From the NCBI GenBank assembly GCA_013368375.1, contig JAACJP010000002.1:186001-250000 (forward strand): DNA of 64,000 bases, given 5' to 3'. The notes under the pieces were generated by a model. The model worked only from the letters and a program-made list of their open reading frames with translations, was not told where the DNA came from and ran no database searches. The position numbers were made by a program, and so were the translations under genes. This DNA is from Tricholomella constricta (Eukaryota; Basidiomycota; Agaricomycetes; Agaricales; Lyophyllaceae). This document shows positions 34,925 through 47,192 of the stretch, piece by piece (the first letter of the stretch is position 1; the number at the start of each line of letters is the position of its first letter).

Positions 34925-37900
34925 ATGACCTCTTTCGTCCCCAACGGTCTGCTGGGTTCGAGCCGGCCTCTACCAGAGTCAGATGGCTCTGCCCAGCCTC
35001 CGCGCTTCATTCCAAACGGACTTTTGGGAGCCTCGGAGGATCCGAACTGCTCAAACAACACAGAAATGGAGATGGAGATGGGACAGGGTGTGTGACCACA
35101 TATCATGACAATTGAAAGTGCGTCTGAATCCTCAGCAGTACCCAGCCCCGTAATCAAATTCAAATCGAACGGGCTTCTGTCAGCATCTACTGAAACCAGA
35201 TCTAAACTCTCAGCAGTATCCAGTCCGATGATGCTTACTCCAAATGGACTTTTATCGGCATGTGTTGAAAGTACGTATATTCAGCCCCCAGCTGCTTCCG
35301 GCCTACCGTCGGAATCGACATCCATACACGCAGGTGCGTCTATGTTAACCTCTAACTGGTGATCTACCACTCAAAAACTTTCATGTCAGGCACGCAACAA
35401 ACCTTCGTCCCCAATGGTTTACTCTCAAATGCCACAGGCGTATCTATGGTGGAAGCCTTCAATGCACCACCACAAAGTCAACAGGATGATGATTTCCCTC
35501 CAGCTTTCGAAGCGTTCGGCGTTCCTACTGGCCTTCTATCCTCAACGGCAGCAGCCACGAGTTCGAGTGGTTCTATCTCAAAATACTCCATACGCGCTAC
35601 AACATATGATGGAAAGATAGTACATATGAAAAGGAAGCCCAAAGTGGCGCGAACCGCTCGACTTGTAAGTGTGTCTTTGCCTTGTTGACGTTGGTATTCA
35701 TTGTTTCCATTAGGCCTCAGCATCCACGTCGGCCACCCAACGGATGGGAAGCTTGCTTGACGTTCCTATTCACCGGTTGATGGAACAATTGTCTGTCGAC
35801 AAAGCCTTCGATCTTCAACGGCGGTAAGTTCCTTTCCACTTTGGCGGAGTATCGTTCTTCCTGACTTCAGAAGTATATAGTGATCGACCTACTGCATCGT
35901 CTTCAGCGCCCCTAGAACCTGTTGAAGATACCCTATGGGTAGACAGATATCGGCCTCGAAAATTTACTGAGCTCATGGGGAACGAACGAGTAGCTCGAGA
36001 AACCATGGCGTGGGTTAAACAATGGGACTGGTGCGTGTTTGGTAGCAAGAAAGGTAGAAAGCGGCCACGGGATGGAGATGACAATTTCAACGAAACTGAT
36101 GAATACCATCGCCCGAGGGAAAGGGTATGTATTTGTTAGTTCCTTCCTTCATGTTTCAACTTACATCTCGCATTACGAAGTTACTGCTGATCTCGGGACC
36201 TCCGGGATTGGGCAAAACTACACTGGCACATGTAGTAGCCCGACAAGCAGGGTACGAGGTCATGGAAATCAATGCTAGGTACGCTCACTGTTACGGTATT
36301 TGCGTAAATCTGACTAAGGTCTCAGCGACGCTCGTTCGGGCTCGATTGTTGATGACCGGATACGGCCCGCTTTGGAATCCGGGGCTGCTGTTGGGAGCAC
36401 GAAACCAGTTCTGTTGATAATCGACGAGATTGATGGTGCTACTGGAGCAGGTGACAACGTATGTTTTTGAGCGCTTTCTCGCTTCTCCGCATCTAACAAG
36501 TTGTTTCCGAAGTCAAACACCTTTATCCATAAGCTCGTTTCATTGACATTTGACCGGCCTAGGAAGATGCGTGCGTCCTGCTGACTCTATGCTTGTTCAA
36601 ATGCCTACCGAACATTTTATATAGGTCGAAAGGACCCGCAAGTGAAGCGCCCGATTCTTCGGCCAATCATCTGCATTTGTAATGACCACAACGCGTCGTC
36701 TCTCGCGAAGCTCAGGCCTCATGCACTTCAAATCCGATTCCAGCGTCCCGCGGACATTCATACCGTAAAACGTCTGCGCGAGGTGTGCGAGATTGAAGGC
36801 CTTAAGGCAGATTCCCGTGCCATCAGCACGCTCGTGGGTGTCGCTAAGGGTGACCTTCGTGGCTGTCTAAATGCCCTACAGGTGTGTCGCGATCACAGGC
36901 TTAAAGATGACGATTTCACTATATCTTCTAGTTCATAAAATCACGAAATGAAGAGGTCACCGAGAGTGTTGTCCGAAAGGCCACTATAGGGATGAAGGAG
37001 GCAGACACCTCACTCATCACGGTCTTGAACGACCTGTTCAATCCACTGACTAGAAAGCGTGTCAAAGAGTTGGCTCTGACTGAGGAGGAAGAGGGTAAGT
37101 ATGTGGCGCGGCTAAGTCGAGAAATCGATGGAAGTGGCAGAGAGAGCAGCATCGCGCTAGGTAAGTTTTAATGTTCACCAGGGCAGACTACTGACGAACT
37201 GATGAACCCAGGCTGTTTCTCTCATTATGCGACGTTGCGGCAGCATGACGCCAATTTCTCCCGATACGAGAAGGCCAATGAATGGCTTCTAACATATGAC
37301 ATCCTTTCATCGGGCATGTATTCTAATGGCGACTTCGCCCTCAGCCCATATTTGCCGTATACCCTCGTTCCTTTCTACCCTCTCTTCCAAGAGCGCGGTG
37401 GCGAAAGGGTGGAACGTAGTCAAACCGACTGGGAGGTAGAAGTGCTCCAACCTCTGCCATTCTTTTCGCCCATCATCTTTCATATAGAATCTCCAATTAA
37501 CCCGAGCCAATGAAGAAATCCTGAAGTCGCTTTCGCGCTGCCTGCGAAGCGCTAGCACTCGGCTAGGAGGCGACTTCAGACATCTTCTCAGCACCCCGAT
37601 CCTTCAACTCGAGTTCGTGCCCTTCATTAACAGGATTATATCACCTCCTCTTCGCCCTGTTTGTTGTATCCCCTCCTGCATATAGCACACTCCTAATACT
37701 TGATTATAGGTCAATAGCCAGGTCATTAGACCGGAAGAAAAGGCATTGCTCAATCGGCTTGTGGCCATCATGGTCTCATTGGAACTGAGATTCTTTCAAG
37801 AACGCGCAGAAGATGGTCAATTGTCTTATCGACTTGATCCGTACGCCATTTTCATTTACGCTCGGCACCGCGTTCACTGTTAACTCTTTTTCTCAAGGCC

Positions 37901-38502
37901 AATTGATGCGTTCGTTACTTACGATGGCAAAAGGGCTCTCGATATCTCTGTGTCACGATACGCTGTTCGACACCTCGTCGCCGGAGAGGTGGGCGAATAT
38001 GCTGACTTTTCGCGTATTTGGTACTAATCGCTATGCTTGGTAGATTGATGCGCTCTTAATAGCAAGAGATGCCGATATCGTAGAAAAAGGGAAGCGGGGG
38101 AAGCACGAATTCTTTGGCACAAGGTTATCGTAGGTCAAAGTCCAGAGGCGACATTGTGCTTATTTCTCTTGTTATAAGGACCAAAAAACCCGAGGCACGG
38201 GAAGACCCAAGTAATGACGACTTGAACGGTCGCCCAAGCAAGCGTCTGCGGGTCGACGACATAGACATCGCTGACAAGGTGGGCTTGCACATTTTACAAT
38301 TTCATTTGAGCGAAGACGCCAACTATGTACCGCGTAGCCTCCAACTGATTTCTTTGGACGCGTAATAACGGTGCCTTCAGTCAGCAGTACCAAAGCCGCG
38401 GCAAGGAAAAACACGGAAAAGAAGTACCGCGTCACATATCGATTTACAGAAGGGAATTCAGCCGCGGTGCGAAAACCTGTCAAAGTTGGGGCATTTCTGT
38501 GA
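34925..38502 (+). CDS. CTF18: Ctf18, large subunit of the alternative RFC clamp loader
   Basis: AAA+ ATPase that, with Dcc1, Ctf8 and small RFC subunits, loads PCNA at forks and supports sister-chromatid cohesion in the nucleus. The start is ATG 34925 (MTSFVPNGLLGSS) and the stop TGA 38500-38502. A Ser-rich N-terminal tail holds five NGLL motifs (about 34934, 35006, 35159, 35234, 35404) and a degenerate sixth (PTGLL). Then come LWVDRYRPRKFTELMGNE, Walker A GPPGLGKTT, Walker B LLIIDEIDGA, sensor 1 ICICNDHNA and the family C-terminus PTDFFGRV with YRFTEGNSAAVRKPVKV. Roughly a dozen short introns are needed. One, at 35088-35135, joins the first two tail exons. Family membership is firm from the RYRP box and C-terminal block. 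The NGLL-repeat tail is unusual. Intron positions in 37.2-38.1 kb are the least certain part. Confidence 0.85.
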
Positions 38503-39511
38503 CGTTTTTATAGCTTTATGGATATACGATCTGGATTGTAACTCTAGGATGAATCGAGGACAGAAACTACCTTTACACCCATATACGAATCGCAAGCTTG
38601 TGGAGCCTTTTGGTATACGCTTCTCGACTGCAAGGCTAGGTATGTTGTGGCGCGAAGACAGGGGAACGTCAACTCGAACGTTCAAGAGTTGAACCACACT
38701 CCGCTGCATAATTGAACGCCACATATGTCCATCGCTACTCATGTCCCTTCTCGCAACGTGCAGGAGATCGGAAGAGGTATAAAGAGCCCCAAAATAGCTC
38801 CCTGTGAGCCAATCCCTCTCCCATAGCATTTTCATCTCAAATCTGTTACATCCAACTAGCAGACTTCTTAGTTAAATACCGCCTTGTATGGTATGATGTT
38901 GAGTCTGTGCGACGGTAGGGCGTTAGCCCAACAGACGCAATGGAACTCGATTACATTGAATTGACTACGTTATGTTTCAGGTAGAACTAAACCTCGGTCA
39001 CTTTGAAGGGGTTCGTAAAGAGAAGAAAATGGAAAGCGCGACGCCAATCTCCTGTAAGTTGAATTGTGGTACCGCTTGCGATTTTGAAGTTTCCTATCGC
39101 TTCTGATATCTGAGGTCTTGGGTATAGGATCAGTGGACCGAGAGATTACCATCCGCACAAAAACGAAACGACGAGCACACCATTCAAGATTAGATTAGAT
39201 CACACACTCACGCATGCGAGAGATCGGACGACGACAACGACGACGACGACACAGTCCCCCATTCCTGCCCCTCCCTAACTGTCAAGTTCCGCCACTGGAT
39301 ATACTAAGCTTATTATCTCGTATCTGGCCAACTACTGTCATCCCGCCGTATTCGGCCACTTGCGCGGTCCTAAGTTCCTTTCTCTTCCTATTCGTGTTAA
39401 CAGTCCCACAGTCTTACTTCAGGTATAATGAGCGAGTTCCTCCATTGAAGTACAAACAAGAAGATAAAGACACCAAAAATACTCCAATAAACATAGTCTG
39501 CACATCTCATA
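38503..39511. other. Intergenic, convergent 3' ends, with a GAC-type microsatellite
   Basis: 1 kb between the Ctf18 and transporter stops. An imperfect (GAC)n run lies at about 39226-39252. A 125-codon minus-strand frame ending at 38458 overlaps the Ctf18 end and has no recognisable features. Confidence 0.45.
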
Positions 39512-42089
39512 TTACATTATATACCTGAACTCCCGGTTTTGTCTATCTGTCAGATCGAGGAACGCCTGAAACGGAGACAGATCAGCAAGCCTGCGACGAC
39601 GAACGAGAGAGAAACAACATACTCTGTCAACCTTCTTCTCGATCGTGGTTCCATCCGCTTGAACGTGGGCCACATACACGTCATCGTACTTGTCGTCGTC
39701 AGATCGTTCGCGGTCACGGCGCTTGTTCTCGAGCAGGAGGAGGGTACGCAGTGCCAGGATGACGACAGCAGAGAAGAAGCAGAAGCCGCTGAGGATAGCC
39801 CAGGGGACGCGATTGCTGCTTGACCATGAGACTTTGGGACCCAGATTCGCGCAGGCTGTGTGACTCTCACCGCGGTTGATATTTTTTTTTCCACATCGCA
39901 GGCCCGGCTGCGTTGCCTACAGCGTAGCCAATGAGGACTATGGCGTTCACGGTCGTTTCTAACGAGAAGGCGGTATTAGTATTAATCTTTGACTGAAGAT
40001 TTAGGTTATAGCCGAAGTACTCACTTTTCGTGTGTCCAGCTGTAATGGATCCCATCCACCCGATGCAAATTACGTACGGGGTGACGGCATAAACTTGTTT
40101 TTTTGGTAAGACACAGCAGGATACAAAATAACATGCGATTTACTTGAGGTCCAGTAGGAGAACAGCAGACCAATCTTGTTGTGAGAAGGCAAGGTGTTGA
40201 GGAGGATGCTTCCAATGAAGGCAGGAACATAACACGCGACCGCAGCGTATGCGTGCCCGATATAACGAACCAGGGAAACACCCGAAAGGATTGTGAGGAC
40301 TACAAGAGACGTCATACTCCGCTATTCGGTCGTGAAAGAGGATACGCACTTTGCACAGCTCCATCGACCGTTCCGAGCAGTGTGGTCTGACCAACGGTGA
40401 AGCCAAACTGTTGTACGATGAGCTGCCTTTGATTTGTGACCTGCAAGGTTGTTCAGAGTGAAAACCTCAGGCATACAAGAGAAGAACGGTGACGGACAGA
40501 GTTGAAAATATTCCTGGACGTAAACAGGTATTAATATCACGGCACATGAATAGCAAGCAGGACATACGATGAGGCAACGAAGAGTGCGAGCAGCCATGTC
40601 TTTGGGTCTCGGAACGCCTCAATAAACCTATAAGTAGATTATTGTCGGGAGAATCCCATCATTAGAAGACCTTCACTCACTGATCGCGTTTCCAATGTTT
40701 GTTCTCGATGCCTGCCTGGTTGACTTTGATGCGCTGAACAGCTTTAGCCCGTTCCTCAGTCGTCAGGAAACGGGCAGACACGGGTGAATCGGGGAAGAAA
40801 AACCTATCGGACGTCAGGTCATGCGATATAGATTTCGGATGAGAGAATGCCCGGACCAGAAAGTAACGGACACAAGGAGAGTTACGAGTCCTGTGATGAT
40901 CATGAGCCTGATAATGGCCTTTCAGAAAATCAACCTTGGATGATTAGACGGCACATACCATTGCCAAGGTTGGAAGTTGGAAGTCTGAATAAGATTTGTT
41001 AGGATAGAAAGTGGCACGCGAGATTCGAGAATTCCGACCTTGGAGTGGATGAGGCCAAAGGCGATGAGGCCCAAGAAAATGACTCCCATACCATTCATCA
41101 AGACTTGAAGCGCTCGAGTTCAGACAATACTTTCAATCAAGCAGAATGCGATAACTTACACCAGTAGCCAACCCGACGTGTCTGTTCTTGACGAGTATAG
41201 AACATGGATGTCACGATCATGAACCCAGGGGTAATGGCGCCTTCACAGAGAGACCTTCGATTTTTATCGTAGTAGTGAGATCGTAAGACGCACCTTCACA
41301 CATCCCTAAGATGAAACGAACAGCAAACAGTGCTCCAAACGATTTGCAGGCGGCGTGTGTCAACAACGCGACGGCCCAAACGAAAATGTTGATACTTTAA
41401 ACGGAATTAGCGAGCTATCCCCGCAGAAACGAGGCTTTTTCACCTCATCCACTTCCCAACTGGGAACTTCTGCAGAGCAAGGTTCTGAGGATACTGGTTG
41501 TGATGGAAAATGTGATGAGCAACGAGCAGTTCAAGGGCAGAGGATGTGTACCTCGAACGCCAAGTAGCTTATATAGAATATGGTGTTAAGCCAGTTGAAC
41601 TGGGTTTGCGTCAGGTTGGTGTCTTGTCTGTCGAGCATTTAGTGTCATTATCGAAATGAAGGTCCCTTTGCGGCGTAACTGACATTATGCCCAATACAGC
41701 AGACTGTCCCAGGGTGATTTTGTCGGCAAAGGTCATACTGAATGGGAGTCTCAGAATATTATGTTGCGAACGTATTGCCTTGCTCACAGATATAGAACTA
41801 ACGGTGCCCGGTTATTTTATTTTCAGAGATCTAAGACGATTACTGTGACTTACTACACATGAGAGGCATTAAGTGCAAGTCAATTTTTCGTCTACATTCA
41901 TACCACCTATGTCAGTACAACCCAGATGTCGAACAAATGGCGAACGAACTTCAAGCGTTGCGCTTCGGCAGGGTCGAGAGGTGCATCCGAGCCTAGGGCA
42001 AAAGCAGCAGCGATATCAACATCATTCTCCTTCACAGCATTTCCAGCGTTGTGGGGCTGCTTTTCGGAATGGTCGCTGGCGGAATCCAT
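39512..42089 (-). CDS. MFS transporter, allantoate permease (Dal5)-type anion:cation symporter
   Basis: Plasma-membrane importer for small organic anions such as allantoate, nicotinate or pantothenate-like vitamins. The start is ATG 42089 (MDSASDHSEKQPHN) and the stop TAA 39514-39512. The joined start of the membrane domain reads RKIDLHLMPLMCILYLMTFA then DKITLGQSAVLGI, including a 10-nt micro-exon at 41788-41797. Next come NWLNTIFYISYLAFE, QKFPVGKWMS and LLTHAACKSFGALFAVRF, which are hallmarks of this subfamily. Near the end VLIGYAVGNAAGP marks helix 11, and the tail DKYDDVYVAHVQADG is cytosolic. It has about 13 introns and around 500 residues, the normal size. Substrate cannot be read from sequence. 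Confidence 0.8.
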
Positions 42090-42822
42090 AGTGATAGTGG
42101 GGGCGAGGGAGGGCGGGGCGCAGTGGGAACGGTTGATTACGCTGACACTTTTAAGCACCCAGCCCTGGAGCACCTTTGAGCCTTGACAAGCCCATGGATC
42201 AATTACCACGACTGGATGTCTTCTTTGCTTACACGCCACATGCACATTTCGGATAGTGTCTTCCCCGATGATGTCGAAAATTCCGTAACCCCTTCGAGGC
42301 GCCTGATGATCTGTTGAAGATGTTTCGCTGCTGTGAAAAGATAAATCGACAGGCCACATACCAGAGATTAAACCAGACTGACTAGATTGGAAAATGTTTG
42401 CCCGAGCGCCCCGACTATGTCAAATCATGAGCTTCAAAATTGGCAGATACAGAAGGCTTTGGATGAAGAGAGAGATGCGTCTTAGTATGTACGCGGCGCT
42501 GTTGTACGTGATAGATCAGAGAACAGCTGCGAAGAGGCCGTCAGTGTCCGTCGCCGACTTCGCAACGTTCTTCGTCGCTGCGAAGTCACGTGAGCGCTTG
42601 AACGCCGCCGAGGCTCGACACAGGCTTGATTTTCTCCGTCCATCTCCAAAGGCTGTCGACAATCATCGAGTGCAGAAGGGACCGTCTAAACTGTAACAGG
42701 AGCCCCTTTGTGCTATCTCCATCACAGGAGAACTCACTGGCCTCTCATATTGCCAATTAAATTTTCTTTTGTGCGACCCCAACTCTGGCTGTGTTCTGAA
42801 TTGAAGAATACGGTCGTTGATC
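42090..42822. promoter_or_regulatory. Divergent promoter between MFS transporter and CLP1, with an inverted repeat
   Basis: 0.73 kb without a supported gene. At 42556-42564 and 42579-42587 there is a perfect 9-bp inverted repeat (GACTTCGCA and TGCGAAGTC) with a 14-base loop. A 100-codon frame at 42394-42696 includes this region but has no recognisable domain. Confidence 0.5.
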
Positions 42823-44765
42823 ATGACTGAAGAGCAATCGACGTCGACAAAAGAATGGCATCTTGAACCAGAGACAGAGTATAGATTCGAGCTCGATCCT
42901 GGTACGTCTCTCGCGATCAAGGTATGTCATCACATGTGAGCCTAAGCCCATCTATCTCTCTCCGGCTGATCCATTCCTTTCGACCAGCTCGTGCGTGGAC
43001 ACGCAGAGGTCTTTGGCGCAGAGCTCGCAGAAGGAAAGCAATATCTCTTCGGGTCGGAATGCAAAGCCGCCATCTTCACCTGGAAAGGGTGTACGGTCGA
43101 GATAAGTACCCTCGTTATACCTCTCATTCTGAAGCTCGTCCTGACACGTCTGACGAGCACATCACAGGCCAGCCGTCGACGGAATATGTGTCCGATGAGA
43201 CACCAATGGCCGCCTACGCGAATCTCCATATCGCTTTCGAACAGATGCGGGTTCGCGCCCTCCGAACACTACATGGATCCCCTGCGCACGACGACGATCC
43301 TTCGGCCAGTGCCGAGCCACCACGGGTGCTGGTGGTGGGTCCCGAGAACTCAGGAAAAACCACACTTTGTAAGATTCTTGTGAATTACGCAGTGCGGGCC
43401 GGGCAAGGGTGGTCTCCGCTCCTTGCGAACGTTGATCCCAGTGAAGTGAGGGCTCCGCTTTAACAGCCTGAATTTACATTGAACATATCTGCAACTAGGG
43501 CGGTTGGGCAGCCCCTGGAGCCCTCTCGGCGGCTCCAGTTCACTCACCGCTGCCGACGTCATCTCCGGCCAACCCACTAGGTTCTGCAGCGACCTCGGCT
43601 CCCACATCTCTGTCGTCCAATGCCCTCCTTCCCCTTGTTTACTGGTATGGCCATGCTGAGACCAAACGCAATCCCCTGTTGATGGACAGGCTCATCCGGA
43701 ATTTGGGCGATAATGTCAACGACAAGTATGACTTTGATACTGAAGGTATTTTGTTTTTCTTTTGCAACATTCCAATAATATCACTCAAATCTTCGAAAGG
43801 CAAGGTATCAGGATTGATAGTCGACACTCCATCGTCGTTCGGGGCTGGAACAGGAGCGAGTGACCATCGACACAAACTGATCAAAGCTTGTGTCGATGCA
43901 TTCAGAAGTCTGTGTAATCTCCTAGCTCTACGCCAGTTTCTCAGGCTAAATATGCTCCAGTCAATGTCATTCTCGTTGTCGGTCATGAGAAACTAAATGT
44001 CGAGATGCAACGGATATACGGATCACAGCTCACAGTCGTCAAGATTCCGAAATCGGGTGGCGTACGTGCCCCCTCGTCGAAACTTGTTCTCTGTCTCATT
44101 GTTCGCAGGTTGTTGAGCTGGATCACACTTACCGAGAGCGTATTCACAACTATCAACTGCACACGTACATGTACGGGCAGATCATCCCAGCTCCTCCTGG
44201 GATAACCCAAGCCACCGTCGGCGGTGAAGCGCTCACGGAACTCACGCTAGCGCCCTCGTCGACAGTCATCAGCTTCGATGATCTATCCATCTTCCGGATA
44301 GGTGCAGGTGAGGCTTGATTTTCCTCCTTTCCCTCAAAATAGCCCTCGCTGATCGTATCTGTCACTTCTTTAATTTCGTAGAAACAATGGCGCCCACCTC
44401 CGCGCTCCCCATAGGCGCCACACGCGTTGTGTCAGAGATGCAACCCGTTCCTGTGGATCCAGCGCAGCCTGGCTCAGGCCTGCTCAACGCCGTGCTGGGA
44501 CTTCTCGCACCGCCCAATCCCGATGAGAACGAGCGGTACGACGAAGAGATTCTCGACCTCACCGTCACTGGGTTCCTCATAATGTGCGTTCATTTGGAAT
44601 ATATTACATCTGAATCGCCTGATCGATTGGCATCGCCTTTTTTTGCGCTGTCCCAGAACGAATCTCGATATCCCGCGTCGAAAGATGACTATTCTTGCAC
44701 CGAATCAGGGCTCTGTTGCTGGGAAGACTGCGATCGTTGGGACGTACGAGTGGCAGGACCAGTAG
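42823..44765 (+). CDS. CLP1: Clp1, mRNA cleavage and polyadenylation factor (polynucleotide kinase family)
   Basis: Subunit of cleavage factor IA in the nucleus, bridging Pcf11 and the 3'-end processing machinery. The start is ATG 42823 (MTEEQSTSTKEW) and the stop TAG 44763-44765. The N-terminal beta domain (EPETEYRFELDPGTSLAIK, HAEVFGAELAEGK) is followed by the P-loop VVGPENSGKTTLCKIL, then GLIVDTPSSF and VILVVGHEKLNVEMQRIYG, and the C-terminal domain with NLDIPRRKMTILAPNQGSVA. Intron choice near 43890-43950 was set by the conserved join AFRINVILVV. Length and domain order match the family. All P-loop residues are present, so ATP binding is expected; RNA kinase activity cannot be judged. Confidence 0.9.
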
Positions 44766-45309
44766 CAAAATGAGAGCTTCTCGCGAAAGATATTTCGGTT
44801 TGTACAGCAGGTATTTGCGAGCAGTACGGAATAAGGATAGACGTCATATCACATCAATACATATATGTGCGCCATCTTGTGAGCTTAAAGCACACGTCTA
44901 TATTTTGATTGCGATGGCAATATTTGAATGTTGGAGCACGAATTGTCAAACGTGATCAGCAACCAGATCATGTCAAACTAGAGAGATTTACGCGAGGTTC
45001 GGAGCTACGTGGCCAATGAACTCAGAGACAGGGTTAGCATGTATTTTGCGGTTCTTTGGAGGTGAAGAGTTTGACGGATTCAATTCAATTCGTGTTGAAA
45101 ATTGCCAGATGATTGCTCTTGTGAATGGATAAGTGATTGGTATCAGTGAATCGCTACGAGCTGGTTGCACATGGCAGACAGGTCTCTGTGGGCGTCACCG
45201 TGAGCATGGGTCATGACGAGTAGCGTGGCATTCGGTAATAACCGAAAAGTAGGTGGCTGTGTTTTTTGGAGTTGTTTTCTCCGGACCAAGTGGGCCGTCG
45301 TTTCTCGCA
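44766..45309. other. Intergenic, promoter of the mS38 gene
   Basis: 0.54 kb, no gene seen. An in-frame GTG lies upstream of the mS38 ATG and was not used as a start. Confidence 0.4.
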
Positions 45310-46282
45310 ATGTCCGCCTTGTCCCGATTGCTGCATCGCCCTCCAGCTGCACAGAGAGCGTACTCCTCCTTTTTCTCCTCCAAATCCGGCGGCGGCGGGC
45401 GCTACTTTAATTCCCCAAAACCCCCCAAGGTTGTTGTCACCGCCAAAGCCGAACCCACCTCGGAGCCCGCTGCAGACGGTACACAAAGTCCAGCCAGCAT
45501 AAACTCAAAGGCCGACCAGCCCTCAAAGTCGCCGTCTTCCTCGTCGTCCTCGTCCTCTTCGACGTCCCCGGCGTCTGCACCAGCCAGCTCTAGCACCACC
45601 GACGCACCAAACAAGGCAGCGTCTTTGCATGGGTCGCTTTCCAACTCGGCTTTCCTGCAACGCCCGCAACACCCCGTGGTAAATGCAAAGGACTTTAAGC
45701 TCCACCAGTTCTTCTCCCTCCACCGCCCGCTGCTCCTGCTCGCCCACCCGACCTCCATCTTCGAGCGCACCTCAGCCACAACCTTGTTCGACTCGGCAGA
45801 GGCCACCACCGTGCAGGACAACAGTTCCACGACCTCGCAGTGGCTTCTGGATGAATTCCCAGAGGCGACGGCGGACGCGGATGCCGCCGCCGCGCGCCAG
45901 CTCACCCGAGCGCTCACCATGAGTCACGGAGGGGCGGCTGTGGCGTGGGAGGATACGCTACGCCGTCTCGGGCTTGATGTGGACAAGGAGGCGGACCGTG
46001 TGGGCTTGCGCCAGCAGTGGGACAGGGAGTGGCAGGAGGTCATGATGGATAGCGTCAAGAGGAAGCGGAGAAAGAAGATGAAGAAGCATAAGTGAGTAAC
46101 CCTGCCTTTGGCACACCCTGGACGTCTGTTCAATAAGTCTTACCCGCTTCCATCGCTTTCGTAGACTGAAGAAGAGGAGAAAGGTACGAGTACGCCCTTT
46201 ATCAGCTATATCGTGTTTTACTGATCACACTTCATCTTTTTCAAAGGCGACCCGTGCAACGCGACTGAAGATCGGAAGATAA
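45310..46282 (+). CDS. COX24: Mitochondrial small ribosomal subunit protein mS38 (Cox24 family)
   Basis: The start is ATG 45310 (MSALSRLLHRPPAAQRAYSS), an Arg-rich amphipathic leader typical of mitochondrial import. The stop is TAA 46280-46282. Most of the protein is one exon. Two small introns split the C-terminus, which joins to KRKRRKKMKKHKLKKRRK then ATRATRLKIGR, the hallmark of mS38/Cox24/AURKAIP1. In yeast this protein sits near the mRNA channel and supports COX1 translation. A low-complexity Ser/Pro/Ala section (around SSSSSSSSSTSPAS) separates the leader from the conserved part. The coding exon is more GC-rich than its neighbours. Confidence 0.85.
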
Positions 46283-46309
46283 CCAGCCGTTTCGTACGCA
46301 TAATCAGAA

Positions 46310-47192
46310 TCGTCTGTGGACGGACCTTACGACATGTTATACATCGTTAATTTCATCAATTGCTCTCTTATTGCTCTTTATCCGTCCCTCACCTTGAGGA
46401 GGTCGATGAGTCAATCCACACCTTGGTCCATACTAAGCATCCAGGCCACCCACAATACTCCAGGACCTTGCGAATCATCGTTCCATCCTATGCCTGGATT
46501 GAACACATCTCCAGCCTTCGCAGTCATCTCCAATAAATGAATATTCGCATCTCAGAACGGCAGGGTGGATAAGCTCGAAAAAAGTCGGTAAGTCGCTGTT
46601 CCGAAAGCCTAGGAAAGATATAGTGGTCGCCATCGCCCATTGACATTTCCACCACAGCCCGTTCTCGGGTCTGCAGCGACGGGCCAACCAGCAAGACGAG
46701 CAAGGGAGGGAAAGTCGATAACGCTAGTAGAGGACTTAGTCATATTCAGCAGAGATGGCGAGAAAAAGGCTTTGCCACACCTACGTGCCGTTGCCGCGCC
46801 TCAGCCGGTTAAATTTAGGCAGCATCTCTCTGAGGTACACGGCATGCCTGATCCAATGGTGATATCGCCCTTCAGTTCGACATCCTGGCAAACAACTGCT
46901 TTGAATGGATATGGAGTCGTTCGTTCGCAGGCAAACCGAGCACGGCATCAAGAAGACATCGATCGAGATCGCCATCTATTCCTACAGCCACAAGGACGGC
47001 GCCTTCTCTGCCCTCGGCGACTCTGGCGCTATAGTGGTGGACGCGAAGGGCCGCATTGTCGGGATGATCGTTGCTGGTGCCGGCGGCTTGGAAGAGAACG
47101 ACGTCACATATCTCACTCCATACTGGTGGATTGAGGAGCAGATGAAGAAGGTGTTCCCTGACTGCTTCCTTTACGAGACCGTCAACAACTAG
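46310..47192 (+). pseudogene. Decayed gene with a serine-protease-like C-terminus
   Basis: The last open frame (ATG 46905 to TAG 47190-47192) reads IKKTSIEIAIYSYSHKDGAF, GDSGAIVVDAKGRIVGM and VTYLTPYWWIEEQMKKVFPD. The GDSG block and flanks resemble a large basidiomycete family of uncharacterised trypsin-fold-like proteins. Upstream, matching pieces appear in different frames with stops between them (SRTLRIIVPSYAWIEHISSL near 46460-46520, then SSKKVGKSLFRKPRKDIVVA near 46575-46635). No intron set joins them. I read it as the remains of a longer gene; a short expressed protein from the intact end is possible. Confidence 0.5.

Noticed and set aside
34960..34985. tRNA T-loop-like GGTTCGAG
   Set aside because: It is in a coding exon of Ctf18 and no cloverleaf can be drawn around it.
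35092..35118. A 27-nt ultra-short intron in the Ctf18 tail
   Set aside because: A normal 48-nt intron (35088-35135, GTGTGTGA to CTCAG) joins the same exons in frame, so no tiny intron is needed.
38458..38835. 125-codon minus-strand frame after Ctf18
   Set aside because: It overlaps the conserved Ctf18 C-terminus on the other strand and shows no domain.
43895..43945. A 23-nt intron in CLP1
   Set aside because: Using the donor after AGAA and the acceptor ATGCTCCAG gives a normal intron and the conserved join AFRINVILVV.
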